From NCBI RefSeq assembly GCF_033542235.1, contig NZ_JAWRCU010000002.1, positions 372,001 to 436,000 of the forward strand: 64,000 nt of DNA, written 5' to 3'. A program made the position numbers and the translations under genes. Shown here piece by piece: positions 1 through 8,116 of this stretch. The stretch is from JAWRCU01 sp033542235. Lineage in GTDB: Bacteria > Pseudomonadota > Alphaproteobacteria > Rhizobiales > Rhizobiaceae. The notes below the pieces were generated by a model. The model was not told the origin of the DNA, made no database searches, and saw nothing but the letters and a program-made list of their open reading frames with translations. The stretch's first letter is position 1, and every line of letters begins with the position of its first letter.

Positions 1-555
1 AACAAGGACGGCCTGAAAGAGATCCTCTACGAAGGCATCAATGCGGGCGAGAAGGATTATTCCGCGCTCGTGACCAAGCTGAAGGATCTGAAGGCGGACG
101 TCGTTTACTTTGGCGGCTATCACAACGAGGCCGGCCTGATCCTGCGCCAGGCGGCCGAGGCCGGCTTCAAGTTCCAGCTGATCATGCCCGATTCCATCGC
201 CACGCCTGAATTCTGGCAGATTGCCGGTCCCGCAGGCGAGGGCACGCTGTTCGTCTTCCCGGCCGACCCGCAGTCGAAGCCGGAAGCCAAGGAGGCGGTC
301 GAGGCGATCAAGAAGGGCGGCTTCGTGCCGGAAGGCTTCACGCTCTTCACCTATGCCGTGATCCAGGCTTTTGCCCAGGGCATCGAGCGGGCCGGCTCGG
401 ACGACCCGGCGGCCGTTGCTGCGGCCTTGAAGAACGGCGAGCCGATCAACACCGTCATCGGGCCGATCACCTTCGACGAAAAGGGCGACATCAAGAACGC
501 CGCCTATGACATCAATGTCTGGCACGACGGCAAATATTCGAAGCTGCAGGAATAG
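1..555 (+). CDS. ABC transporter substrate-binding protein, LivK-like (C-terminal part)
   Basis: The reading frame is open from the first base, so the N-terminus lies outside the window; 184 codons are visible. The protein fits the C-terminal lobe of a type I periplasmic binding protein of the branched-chain amino acid (Leu/Ile/Val) family: a segment DVVYFGGYHNEAGLIL that resembles the usual AD-hinge region, then FTYAVIQAFAQGIERAGS and a terminal GPITFDEKGDIKNAAYDINVW, the typical LivK/LivJ ending. Its role would be capture of branched-chain amino acids or a related amide in the periplasm for a LivHMGF importer, which is not in the window. A strong terminator follows directly. The ligand cannot be told from this fragment. 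Confidence 0.85.
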   Translation, partial: NKDGLKEILYEGINAGEKDYSALVTKLKDLKADVVYFGGYHNEAGLILRQAAEAGFKFQLIMPDSIATPEFWQIAGPAGEGTLFVFPADPQSKPEAKEAVEAIKKGGFVPEGFTLFTYAVIQAFAQGIERAGSDDPAAVAAALKNGEPINTVIGPITFDEKGDIKNAAYDINVWHDGKYSKLQE

Positions 556-574
556 TTGCTTCGTCCGTATCAAG

Positions 575-608
575 AAATGGCCGGGCATTGTCCCGGCCAT
601 TTTTTTTA
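575..608 (+). terminator. Rho-independent terminator after the binding-protein gene
   Basis: A stem AATGGCCGGG / (T)CCCGGCCATT closes around a short CATTG loop and is followed by a run of eight T residues. It sits about 20 bp after the stop codon at 555 and reads as a canonical intrinsic terminator for the plus strand. It would also separate this gene from the convergent minus-strand gene ending at 619. Confidence 0.9.
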
Positions 609-618
609 GATGCAGGCC

Positions 619-960
619 TCAAGCGTAAGCCAGGCTTGCGACCATAACGCCGAGGAGCACCGCCACTATCCCCGCGAGGAACCATTGGAGGGTGCGCCGG
701 TAGACCGGCTCGCGTTCGTCGGCGATCTGCAGCGAGCGCCAGAGCGCAACGAGCTGGATAAGGATCGCGATAACGATCAGGCCGGCGGCGACCACCGACA
801 GTGAATTCCATGCGCCGGGCGCTTCGAAATTCCAGAAGCGCAGGAAATAGAGCGAAAAGGCAAGCATAACCGTGATCGCGGTGATGACGCCTTGCCTGTA
901 ACCGACCGGGAGGCCCGGTGCGGAAGGTGGTTTCTTTTCAGGCGCCCCGTCTTGGCTCAC
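619..960 (-). CDS. Small membrane protein, function unknown
   Basis: 113 residues with three hydrophobic segments (about 25-42, 52-72 and 92-112) separated by a charged loop containing QIADEREPVYRRTL. The start is a GTG overlapping the stop of mccA in a GTGA arrangement, so the two are translationally coupled. I do not recognise a family. Its place as the last gene of the leucine-catabolism transcript could be incidental. The product is predicted to lie in the inner membrane. Confidence 0.7.
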   Translation of the reverse strand: MSQDGAPEKKPPSAPGLPVGYRQGVITAITVMLAFSLYFLRFWNFEAPGAWNSLSVVAAGLIVIAILIQLVALWRSLQIADEREPVYRRTLQWFLAGIVAVLLGVMVASLAYA

Positions 961-2921
961 GTCGGGCCCTTTCCAGCCGCAGCCTCGAATCGAACCAGCA
1001 CCGTGCCGTCCGTCACCTGCGCGCCCTCGATAACGATCTCGGCAACGACCGCGTCATGCGGTGCGGCGATCGCGTGTTCCATCTTCATGGCTTCGAGCAC
1101 CAGCAGCGGCTGCCCCTTCGCAACGCTCTCTCCCTTGCCGACGCGCACCAACTTGACCAGGCCCGGCATAGGCGCCCGGATCGCCTCATGACCGGCGACT
1201 GCCTCGGCGACGCGTTCGAACGGGTTCGGCACGACGAAAGTGCAGCTGCCGGCGGGACTGAAGAGCGTGATGTGCCCGGGCCAGTGCGCCGCACGCAGAG
1301 CCTGGTCGAGATCGAAAGAGAATGCCCTGTCATGGCCATCCAGCCTGATTTCAGCCCGGCCGCCGGGCAGGAGCATAGCAGAGGCCGCGAATTCCATCTC
1401 GCCATAGCTCAGTTCCACCTTCCGCGCCACCGGATTGAAATGAGAATAGGCTGCGAATCCCGACCACGGATCGTCCGAAATGGGTGCTTCGCTACGGTTG
1501 TCCGCGGCGGCAAGAGCGGCGAGCGCGATCGTTTGTTCGTCCGGCGCGGGCGTCCTGGTGAGTTCGTTCTGCTTGCGAGCAATGAGGCCGGTATCGACAT
1601 CGCCTGCGGCAAAGTCGGGATCCGCCGCGAGCGCCGACAGGAAGGCGAGATTGGTCGTCGAGCCGGCAATTTCGGTTTCGATCAGCGCTTGGCCGAGCGC
1701 GGCCAGCGCGGCCGGGCGATCCGGCCCGTGCACCACCAGCTTTGCGATCAGCGGGTCGTAGAAGGGCGAAATCGAATTGCCGGCGCGCACGCCGGTCTCG
1801 ACCCTCGGCGCTTTGCCTTCCGCCGGGAAGCGCAGGTGATGCAGCGTCCCGGTCGCCGGCAGGAAGCCCTTCGCCGGGTCCTCGGCATAGATGCGCGCCT
1901 CGAAAGCGTGGCCGTCGAACCGGATCTCCTCCTGCGCTCTCGGCAGCTTCTCGCCGGCTGCGACACGCAGCTGCCATTCGACGAGGTCGATGCCGGTCAC
2001 CATCTCCGTTACCGGATGCTCGACCTGGAGGCGCGTGTTCATTTCCATGAACCAGAAGCCGTCGGGCGAAAGTCCTTGCGAACCGTCGACGATGAACTCC
2101 ACCGTGCCGGCCCCCGAATACTTGATCGCCTGCGCGGCTTTCACCGCGGCGCCCGTCATTGCAGCGCGCATCGCGTCCGTCATGCCTGGGGCAGGGGCCT
2201 CCTCGATCACCTTCTGATGGCGCCGCTGCGCCGAGCAGTCGCGCTCGAAAAGATGGACGACGTTGCCGAAATTGTCGCCGAAGACCTGCACCTCGATGTG
2301 GCGCGGCTTCTCGACATATTTCTCGACGAGCACGCGGTCGTCGCCGAAGGCTGCTTTCGCCTCGCGCCGAGCCGCGGACAGCGCCTCCGCGAAATCGTCG
2401 GGATCGTCCACGCGGCGCATTCCCTTACCACCCCCGCCGGCGCGCGCTTTGATCAGCACGGGATAGCCGATCTCGCGCGCCTTGGTGGCGAGCAGCACCA
2501 GCCCCTGGTCTTCGCCGTGATATCCGGGCACGACCGGCACGCCCGCCTTCTCCATCAGCCGCTTGGCGGCGTCCTTCAGCCCCATGGCGCGGATAGAGGC
2601 AGCCGAGGGACCGATGAAGACGAGACCTGCCGCAGTCACTTCGTCGACGAAGTCGGGATTTTCCGAGAGGAAGCCGTAGCCGGGATGGATTGCCTCGGCG
2701 CCGGTCGCTTTCGCCGCCTCGATGATTTTGTCGCCGCTGAGATAGCTCTCGGCGGCCGGGGCCGGGCCGATATGCACCGCTTCGTCGGCTTGCGTCACAT
2801 GCAGCGCCTTGGCATCTGCCTCCGAGTAGACGGCGACTGTGGCGATGCCGAGCCGCCGAGTCGTACGAATGACTCGGGCTGCGATCTCGCCGCGATTGGC
2901 GATGAGGATCTTGCGGAACAT
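957..2921 (-). CDS. mccA: Methylcrotonyl-CoA carboxylase, biotin-containing alpha subunit
   Basis: 654 residues. An N-terminal biotin carboxylase domain starts KILIANRGEIAARVIRT and carries the ATP-grasp glycine loop ARAGGGGKGMRRV. A middle linker domain follows, then a C-terminal biotinyl domain with the attachment motif EAMKMEH (biotinylated Lys near residue 613). It carboxylates its own biotin with ATP and bicarbonate; the beta subunit then transfers CO2 to 3-methylcrotonyl-CoA in leucine breakdown. The beta subunit and isovaleryl-CoA dehydrogenase lie upstream on the same strand, which favours methylcrotonyl- over propionyl- or geranyl-CoA carboxylase. Unusually, about 5 kb of unrelated genes separate it from mccB. 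Confidence 0.9.
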   Translation of the reverse strand: MFRKILIANRGEIAARVIRTTRRLGIATVAVYSEADAKALHVTQADEAVHIGPAPAAESYLSGDKIIEAAKATGAEAIHPGYGFLSENPDFVDEVTAAGLVFIGPSAASIRAMGLKDAAKRLMEKAGVPVVPGYHGEDQGLVLLATKAREIGYPVLIKARAGGGGKGMRRVDDPDDFAEALSAARREAKAAFGDDRVLVEKYVEKPRHIEVQVFGDNFGNVVHLFERDCSAQRRHQKVIEEAPAPGMTDAMRAAMTGAAVKAAQAIKYSGAGTVEFIVDGSQGLSPDGFWFMEMNTRLQVEHPVTEMVTGIDLVEWQLRVAAGEKLPRAQEEIRFDGHAFEARIYAEDPAKGFLPATGTLHHLRFPAEGKAPRVETGVRAGNSISPFYDPLIAKLVVHGPDRPAALAALGQALIETEIAGSTTNLAFLSALAADPDFAAGDVDTGLIARKQNELTRTPAPDEQTIALAALAAADNRSEAPISDDPWSGFAAYSHFNPVARKVELSYGEMEFAASAMLLPGGRAEIRLDGHDRAFSFDLDQALRAAHWPGHITLFSPAGSCTFVVPNPFERVAEAVAGHEAIRAPMPGLVKLVRVGKGESVAKGQPLLVLEAMKMEHAIAAPHDAVVAEIVIEGAQVTDGTVLVRFEAAAGKGPT

Positions 2922-2942
2922 CGAGCCTCCAGCAGCAGGGCG

Positions 2943-3013
2943 CGGTTTACTTTATTCCGCCCATCCAGACCTGGAAACATCCCTGCCTTTCTGCGGAAAG
3001 AAAGTAAACTGCC
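2943..3013. repeat. REP-like palindromic element, copy A
   Basis: An imperfect inverted repeat between mccA and the VOC gene. The left arm holds GGTTTACTTTATTCCGC and the right arm CTGCGGAAAGAAAGTAAAC, about 30 bp apart. The same arms occur at 14077-14147, so this is a dispersed element rather than a private regulatory site. It lies just upstream of the mccA start and could carry or disrupt the mccA promoter. Confidence 0.7.
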
Positions 3014-3040
3014 CCGGCGGAAACCCGAGCGGCAAGCCGA

Positions 3041-3802
3041 TCAGCCGGCCGGCTGCATCAACGCGAATATTGCGCCCTGCGGATCCTGGGCCTGGATGAC
3101 CCGGCTCCCGCCGGGCACCTCCATTGGGCCCATGAGCACATTGCCGCCGCCCTTCTTGACGCGCTCTGCGGCCGCGTCGATGTCGGGTACGGTGAAGTAG
3201 TAGAGCCAGGCCGGCACCGGCACCTGCGGCGGCTTGTTCATCATGCCGCCGATCTGCTGGCCGTCGACCGAGAACAGTTGGTAGATCCCCATGTCTCCCA
3301 TGTCGTGGCCTTCATCCTTGGTCCATCCGAACTGGCCGGAGTAGAAGTCGATCGCCGCCTGCCAGTCGGTCGTGTAGAGCTCGTGCCACCCAATGGTGCC
3401 GGGCGTCCGGGCGGGCAGAGAAGCCTGGTCCGGTCCTTTCGGCGACAGCAGCATGAATATGGCGCCCTGCGGATCGGCAACAACGGCAAAGCGGCCGACT
3501 TCTGGTATGTCGGCCGGCTCGCGATGGACCGTGCCGCCGGCCTTGCGAATTGCCTCCGTCGTGGCGTCGGCGTCCCTGGCGTAGATATAGCCGAGCCAGG
3601 CGGGCGGTTGGCCCATGGCGCGCGCCTCCTCGGGGATCGTCATCAGCCCGGCAACGCCCCGGTCGCCGACTTTCATGATCACATATGGCATGGCGGCGCC
3701 GGGCCACGTTTCCGGCGTCCAGCCCACTGCATCCTTGTAGAAGGCCTCCGCGGCCTTCACATCGCTTGTCATCAGCTCGTACCAGACGAAGTTCGAAGCC
3801 AT
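3041..3802 (-). CDS. VOC-superfamily protein with two glyoxalase-fold domains
   Basis: 253 residues made of two tandem VOC (glyoxalase/bleomycin resistance) modules. The first begins FVWYELMTSDVKAAEAFY and ends VADPQGAIFMLL; the second begins IGWHELYTTDWQAAIDFYS and ends AQDPQGAIFALMQPAG. The repeat of W(H/Y)EL near each start and DPQGAIF near each end shows internal duplication. Members are cytosolic, often metal dependent, with substrates that range widely; the substrate here is unknown. The protein resembles the CFP-30 / 27 kDa antigen type of two-domain VOC proteins. It lies 45 bp downstream of the macrodomain gene on the same strand. Confidence 0.85.
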   Translation of the reverse strand: MASNFVWYELMTSDVKAAEAFYKDAVGWTPETWPGAAMPYVIMKVGDRGVAGLMTIPEEARAMGQPPAWLGYIYARDADATTEAIRKAGGTVHREPADIPEVGRFAVVADPQGAIFMLLSPKGPDQASLPARTPGTIGWHELYTTDWQAAIDFYSGQFGWTKDEGHDMGDMGIYQLFSVDGQQIGGMMNKPPQVPVPAWLYYFTVPDIDAAAERVKKGGGNVLMGPMEVPGGSRVIQAQDPQGAIFALMQPAG

Positions 3803-3847
3803 GTCGTGCCTCCCGGGTTGACGTCAGCTCCCTCGCCCGCGTGCATC

Positions 3848-4390
3848 CTAGGCTTCGCCGGACGGTGGCGCAAAGCTCTCCAGCGCACGTCGATGCAACT
3901 CTGCTGACATTTCGTCGAACGCGCAGAAGATCACGCTCTGGGGGAGATCGCTGGCTGCCAGGAAGCCGAAGACGGAGCGGACGGCGACTTCTGCCGCCTC
4001 GCCCTTCGGATAGCCGTAGACGCCAGTCGAGATCGCCGGGAAGGCGATCGTCCGGCAGTCATGCTCGGCGGCGAGCTCCAGCGAGCGGCGGTAGCAGGAC
4101 GCGAGCCGCTCCGCCTCGTCGCGGTTGCCGCCGCGCCAGACCGGCCCGACCGTATGGATCACATGGCGAGTGGGCAGGCGATAGGCCTTGGTGATCTTGG
4201 CATCACCCGTGTCGCAGCCGCCGAGCATGCGGCATTCCTCGACGAGTTCCGGGCCGGCGGCGCGGTGGATCGCGCCATCTACCCCGCCGCCGCCGAGCAG
4301 CGTGGCGTTGGCGGCATTGACGATGGCATCGACGTCGAGCGTCGTGATGTCGGCGACGATGACGCTCATGCGGTATGCCTCTGGAGTCAT
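3848..4390 (-). CDS. Macrodomain protein, predicted O-acetyl-ADP-ribose deacetylase (YmdB/MacroD-like)
   Basis: 180 residues from the preferred ATG, which has GGAGA 6 bases upstream; a longer reading to 4489 would add 33 residues unlike the family. The MacroD signature is present: DITTLDVDAIVNAANATLL, then GGGGVDGAIHRAAGPEL and AISTGVYGYPKGEAAEVA. These contact ADP-ribose and hold the catalytic Asn/Asp. The family hydrolyses O-acetyl-ADP-ribose and removes ADP-ribose from acidic side chains. It is probably co-transcribed with the SRPBCC gene 10 bp upstream. Confidence 0.9.
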   Translation of the reverse strand: MTPEAYRMSVIVADITTLDVDAIVNAANATLLGGGGVDGAIHRAAGPELVEECRMLGGCDTGDAKITKAYRLPTRHVIHTVGPVWRGGNRDEAERLASCYRRSLELAAEHDCRTIAFPAISTGVYGYPKGEAAEVAVRSVFGFLAASDLPQSVIFCAFDEMSAELHRRALESFAPPSGEA

Positions 4391-4400
4391 GGCGTCTCCG

Positions 4401-4862
4401 TCACGTCGTCCGATGCCTGTCTGGCCCGGGATCGCCTCCAGCGGCGGCGACGGCCAGCCTTCCCATGTAATGGATCCAGCCTTCCTCATGGCTGGCGCAG
4501 GTCTCGGCGTCGGGCAGGCCGCTATGGGTGAGGCGCAGCAGCGTCCCGCCTGCCTCCTCGATCAGGTCGATCTCGATCAGGCTCGATCCCGGCGGCATCT
4601 CTTTGCGCCCGTCCTTGCCATCCATTTGATCCCAGCCGAAAGTATAGGCGAGGCGGTGGACGGGAATGACCTCGATGAATCGCCCTCGGGCGATGTCCTT
4701 GCCGCTGACGTTGACGAGGTAGAGGCCGCCGGCATGTGGTTCCACATCCGCCTCGGTGCCCATCCAGCGCAGGATCTTCTCAGGGTCTGTGAGAAAAGCG
4801 AACACGGTCGCGGGCGGCGCCGCGATCTGGACCTCGCGTCGGACCACCAGAGGTTCGGCCAT
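4401..4862 (-). CDS. SRPBCC / AHSA1-like (START-fold) domain protein
   Basis: 153 residues starting MAEPLVVRREVQIAAPPATV; GGAG stands 8 bases before this ATG, so the upstream in-frame ATG at 4880 is not favoured. The helix-grip fold is indicated by the opening beta strand with IAAPPATVFAFLTDPEKILRW, a GG turn, and the closing helix LPDAETCASHEEGW. Such proteins bind hydrophobic ligands and are often paired with ArsR regulators; none is seen here. It heads a minus-strand run of SRPBCC, macrodomain and VOC genes. Ligand unknown. Confidence 0.8.
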   Translation of the reverse strand: MAEPLVVRREVQIAAPPATVFAFLTDPEKILRWMGTEADVEPHAGGLYLVNVSGKDIARGRFIEVIPVHRLAYTFGWDQMDGKDGRKEMPPGSSLIEIDLIEEAGGTLLRLTHSGLPDAETCASHEEGWIHYMGRLAVAAAGGDPGPDRHRTT

Positions 4863-5020
4863 GGGAAGCTCCTTCGGCAAAGGCTGTGCAGTTTGACCCG
4901 GCTCGGGCGTTTAACCGCCATGCTTCATTGCAAGCGAAATCGTATCCTCATGCAAGAAAATCCTCCGTGACTGCGGCACATACATGACAAAGCGCTGTCC
5001 GTTGCTGCATCATTGGCTAT

Positions 5021-6118
5021 ATGCGACTACCTTCAACGCTTGCCTGGCTGGTCGACACCGCCGGTGCCATCGCCCCGCCCGACGACTTCCTGGCGATGCT
5101 CGGCGCCCGTCTGATTGCCGACGGAATGCCGCTCGTCGGCGGCTCGCTGACGCTGGCACCCCCGCATCCGATCATCGCCCGCCGCACCTGGCTGTGGCGG
5201 GCCCAGAACGGACAGGTGATCGAGTCGCTTGGCTTTGGGGTGGGTCTCCCCGGGGCCGCCGATGCGGGCAAGCCAGGCAGTGACTGGCTGAGAGGGATTG
5301 GCGCGGAGGCAGTCAATGAACATGTCGCCGGTACGGCGGAAAGCGGCCGGCTATCGGAGACCCCCCTCCTGTCGTGGGGGCTTTCGCGCTCCCTTACCGC
5401 CGCCGAAGCCGAGCTCCTCAGTGAGACAGCGCGTTTCGCCGTGGCCCCGCTCGCCGCCTTGGGTACGCGACTGACGCTCACGGACCTGCTTCAATCCTAT
5501 CTCGGCCAGCGCAGCGCATCCCAGGTTCTGGCCGGGAGGTCGCGTCGCGGGGCCGGCGAGACGATCCGCGCGGTGCTAGTCTACGGCGATCTGCGAGGTT
5601 TCACCGCTCTCTCCGAAAGCCTGGCTCCGGAAGCGGTGATCGCCGCGCTCGATGGCTGGTTCGATCGCGTCGCCGGCGCCGTTCACGCCTTCGGCGGCGA
5701 GGTGCTGAAATTCATCGGCGACGGCGTGCTCGCGATCTTTCCGATCACGGACCAGCCACCCTCTGTCGCCTGCGAGGCCGCGCTCAGTGCCGTCGCCGCC
5801 GCCAGGGCCGGCATGGACCACCTCGACGAGGCGCGCAGCCGGGAAGGTTCGCCGCCGCTCCCCTTCGGGCTCGCGCTCCATCTCGGCGATGTGTTCTGGG
5901 GCAATATCGGCACCGCCGACCGGCTGGACTTCACCGCGATCGGCCCTGCCGTGAACCTGGTCAGCCGGCTCGAAGGCCTCTGCAAGCCGCTCGACCGCAG
6001 CGTGTTGATCTCGGGTGCGGTGGCGTCCGAAACGAAGGCGCCTCTGGTTCCGCTGGGTGAGCATATGCTGCGCGGCATCGCCGAGCCCTGTGCCGTGTTC
6101 ACGCTGCCGGAGGATTGA
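5021..6118 (+). CDS. Class III adenylate/guanylate cyclase
   Basis: 365 residues. The C-terminal half is a class III nucleotidyl cyclase homology domain: VYGDLRGFTALSE with metal-binding Asp190, EVLKFIGDGVLAIF with Lys230 and second metal Asp234, then WGNIGTADRLDFTAIG with Asp303, and GPAVNLVSRLE with transition-state Asn312 and Arg316. A Lys/Asp pair at the base-recognition positions favours ATP and so cAMP. The N-terminal 165 residues have no transmembrane segment and look like a cytosolic regulatory region. All catalytic residues are present. It stands alone, divergent from the SRPBCC gene, with no obvious Shine-Dalgarno ahead of the ATG. Confidence 0.9.
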   Translation: MRLPSTLAWLVDTAGAIAPPDDFLAMLGARLIADGMPLVGGSLTLAPPHPIIARRTWLWRAQNGQVIESLGFGVGLPGAADAGKPGSDWLRGIGAEAVNEHVAGTAESGRLSETPLLSWGLSRSLTAAEAELLSETARFAVAPLAALGTRLTLTDLLQSYLGQRSASQVLAGRSRRGAGETIRAVLVYGDLRGFTALSESLAPEAVIAALDGWFDRVAGAVHAFGGEVLKFIGDGVLAIFPITDQPPSVACEAALSAVAAARAGMDHLDEARSREGSPPLPFGLALHLGDVFWGNIGTADRLDFTAIGPAVNLVSRLEGLCKPLDRSVLISGAVASETKAPLVPLGEHMLRGIAEPCAVFTLPED

Positions 6119-6279
6119 GGGTAGGTCGTGCGGCACGCGAGAAGAGCGCTGGCCTGTTTCCAGCACCGGCAGGCTTGCTAATCGGCAATTTCTCATGCTG
6201 GAGTTGCCATCGGCCCGAGTCGGCGCCTGCCGGCCGCGCCTCAAGCGCTCTATTCCCAGCCTGAGAAAGCCTCCCGAGC

Positions 6280-7170
6280 TTGCACAGCGGTATTTTCCTG
6301 GCCCTTGCTGCCTACGCGATCTATGCGTGGGGTGACGGCATTATCAAAGCGCTCGGCGGCCATCTCTCGGTCTTCGAGATCGGCTTCTTCAACACGCTGT
6401 TCGCCTCCGTTTTCCTCTTTTTCCTGAAGCCGGATGGGGAGAAATGGCGGCATTTCTGGGTCATGCAGCGGCCTTGGGCCGTGCAAGCGCGCGCGGCTTC
6501 CGGGCTCGCCGCCGGCGTGCTCGGCGTCTTCGCCTTCACCACGATCCCGCTGGCGGAAACCTATGCGCTGATGTTCCTCGCACCACTGTTCGTCACGCTG
6601 CTCTCGATCATCGTCTTGAAGGAGAAGGTCGGGCCCTGGCGCTGGCTGGCGGTTGCGATGGGCTTCGCCGGCGTGCTGCTCGTGGTCCGGCCGGGCTTCC
6701 GCGCGCTGGAGCCGGGCCATTTCGCGGCTATCGTCGTCGCCTTCCTCGGCGCGACGACGATCATCCTGATGCGTTCGCTCGCCGGCGAGAGGCAGACATC
6801 CATGCTCGCCACATTGGTTGGATACAGCCTGGTCTTCAACGGCGTTGCCGCGGCCGCGACCTCTTCCTTCACGATGCCCAGCCCGAAGCTCCTCGCATTA
6901 CTGGTGCTCACCGGCGCGTGCACGGCCGCCGGCCACCGGCTGCAACTGCTTGCGACCCGGATCACCCCCGCCAACCAGATTGCGCCGACGCACTATTCGC
7001 AGATGGCCTGGGCGGTGGTGATCGGAGCCGTGTTCTTCGCCGAATATCCGGACTGGATCAGCCTGGTCGGTCTCGCGGTCATCGGCGGCGCGGGCATGCT
7101 CACGCTGGTGCGCGAACGGATCAGGCTCGGCACGGTGAGGTGGAATCCGTTCTCGCGGAATCGGCTGTGA
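6280..7170 (+). CDS. DMT-superfamily transporter (EamA domains)
   Basis: 296 residues with about ten hydrophobic segments in two EamA halves. The motif PLAETYALMFLAPLFVTLLS and the following ILKEKVGPWRWLAVAMGFAGVLLVVRP sit at the end of the first half, as in the drug/metabolite transporter family. The start is a TTG, since no in-frame ATG lies nearby. It is an inner-membrane exporter or importer of small metabolites; the substrate cannot be read from sequence. A paralog lies at 14250-15173. Confidence 0.85.
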   Translation: MHSGIFLALAAYAIYAWGDGIIKALGGHLSVFEIGFFNTLFASVFLFFLKPDGEKWRHFWVMQRPWAVQARAASGLAAGVLGVFAFTTIPLAETYALMFLAPLFVTLLSIIVLKEKVGPWRWLAVAMGFAGVLLVVRPGFRALEPGHFAAIVVAFLGATTIILMRSLAGERQTSMLATLVGYSLVFNGVAAAATSSFTMPSPKLLALLVLTGACTAAGHRLQLLATRITPANQIAPTHYSQMAWAVVIGAVFFAEYPDWISLVGLAVIGGAGMLTLVRERIRLGTVRWNPFSRNRL

Positions 7171-7192
7171 CGTTGGCTTCGGTTTGCTATCC

Positions 7193-8038
7193 CTACGATT
7201 TCAACACGAACAAGCTGCCTTTGCCGCCGCGCCGCGTCACCTCGCCGACAATTTCCCGCACTGTCCGGTCCGCCGGATTGCCTGGAGTGTTCGGGAAGGG
7301 TCGGCGGTCACCGTGTGGCCGTGGCCCGATGCAGCCCGTGACCCAGGTAATGTTCGGCGCCTCGTGAATCAGGATAGCCTGCTGCTGCGCGGAGGCTCCG
7401 CCTATCACGCGAAGGCAGAGACCGTCATGTCCCGGGCGGAGCGTTTTCACCACGCTGTTGCGCTCGGGGTGTAAACCATACGGTTGCTCACGACTGACCA
7501 TCCGCACATAGCCGAAGTCCCACTTGTTTACCCGCCCATCGTCGGTGCGGTAGCGTTCAATGGTGGTGTATCGCCGCGTCTCTGCAATGGTTCCCTTCAC
7601 CGCCACATAGATCGTCCGGTGGTTTATGGTGAGTTCTATCTCCTCCTCGTCGTCACGGAGCTCGTCGCCAATCTGCCGATCGAAATGCGCGATGCGGATC
7701 GGCCCGCCGATGAGCATCAACATCGTGCCCCACAGGCCGCTAAAGCGCACTCGGTTCGCTGGCATCGTGAGGGGACGGCCGGCGGAGCGGTAGAGCGCGC
7801 CGCGCTCCGCGTCAGTGAGACCGTCGACTTCGTCGTTGTTGTAACCATCGGGGCCGACGCCCCGTTCGTAGATGAACTCGTCCTTCGGCCAGCGGGTGAG
7901 AAGAAGTGTGACGGTCTCCAAGGGATACTCCGGGCTGTGGCATCGGAAGCTTCGGCTGGCGCACCACCAGCCGTGCTGACCGTCAAGGCGCCAGCCGTAT
8001 CGCAAGCCGCGTGTAAGCGCGGCGACTGCCGCGTCCAT
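7193..8038 (-). CDS. Hypothetical protein with a C-terminal IH...GCIG motif
   Basis: 281 codons. I do not firmly recognise it. The C-terminal third has LCLRVIGGASAQQQAILIHE followed by a GCIG motif, reminiscent of phage-associated DUF5675-like or L,D-transpeptidase-like folds where His and Cys lie in such a motif; this resemblance is weak. No signal peptide or membrane span is evident. The ATG lacks a Shine-Dalgarno, and a second possible start lies at 7765, so the N-terminus is uncertain. It is embedded between mccB and mccA on their strand and is unrelated to the pathway, suggesting an insertion. Confidence 0.55.
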   Translation of the reverse strand: MDAAVAALTRGLRYGWRLDGQHGWWCASRSFRCHSPEYPLETVTLLLTRWPKDEFIYERGVGPDGYNNDEVDGLTDAERGALYRSAGRPLTMPANRVRFSGLWGTMLMLIGGPIRIAHFDRQIGDELRDDEEEIELTINHRTIYVAVKGTIAETRRYTTIERYRTDDGRVNKWDFGYVRMVSREQPYGLHPERNSVVKTLRPGHDGLCLRVIGGASAQQQAILIHEAPNITWVTGCIGPRPHGDRRPFPNTPGNPADRTVREIVGEVTRRGGKGSLFVLKS

Positions 8039-8116
8039 AGGCGTTCGAACAATGGGTTGGATGCTCGACGTCGCCGGAGGAGGAACTATCGAGGCTGTGT
8101 TTCCGGACTATGCTGC

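Noticed and set aside
918..3200. A 760-codon open frame on the plus strand
   Set aside because: It is antisense to mccA along its length, Arg/His-rich with no motifs, and an expected by-product of GC-rich codon use.
5017..5481. Minus-strand open frames within the cyclase gene
   Set aside because: Antisense to a gene with all class III cyclase residues; no ribosome site or family features.
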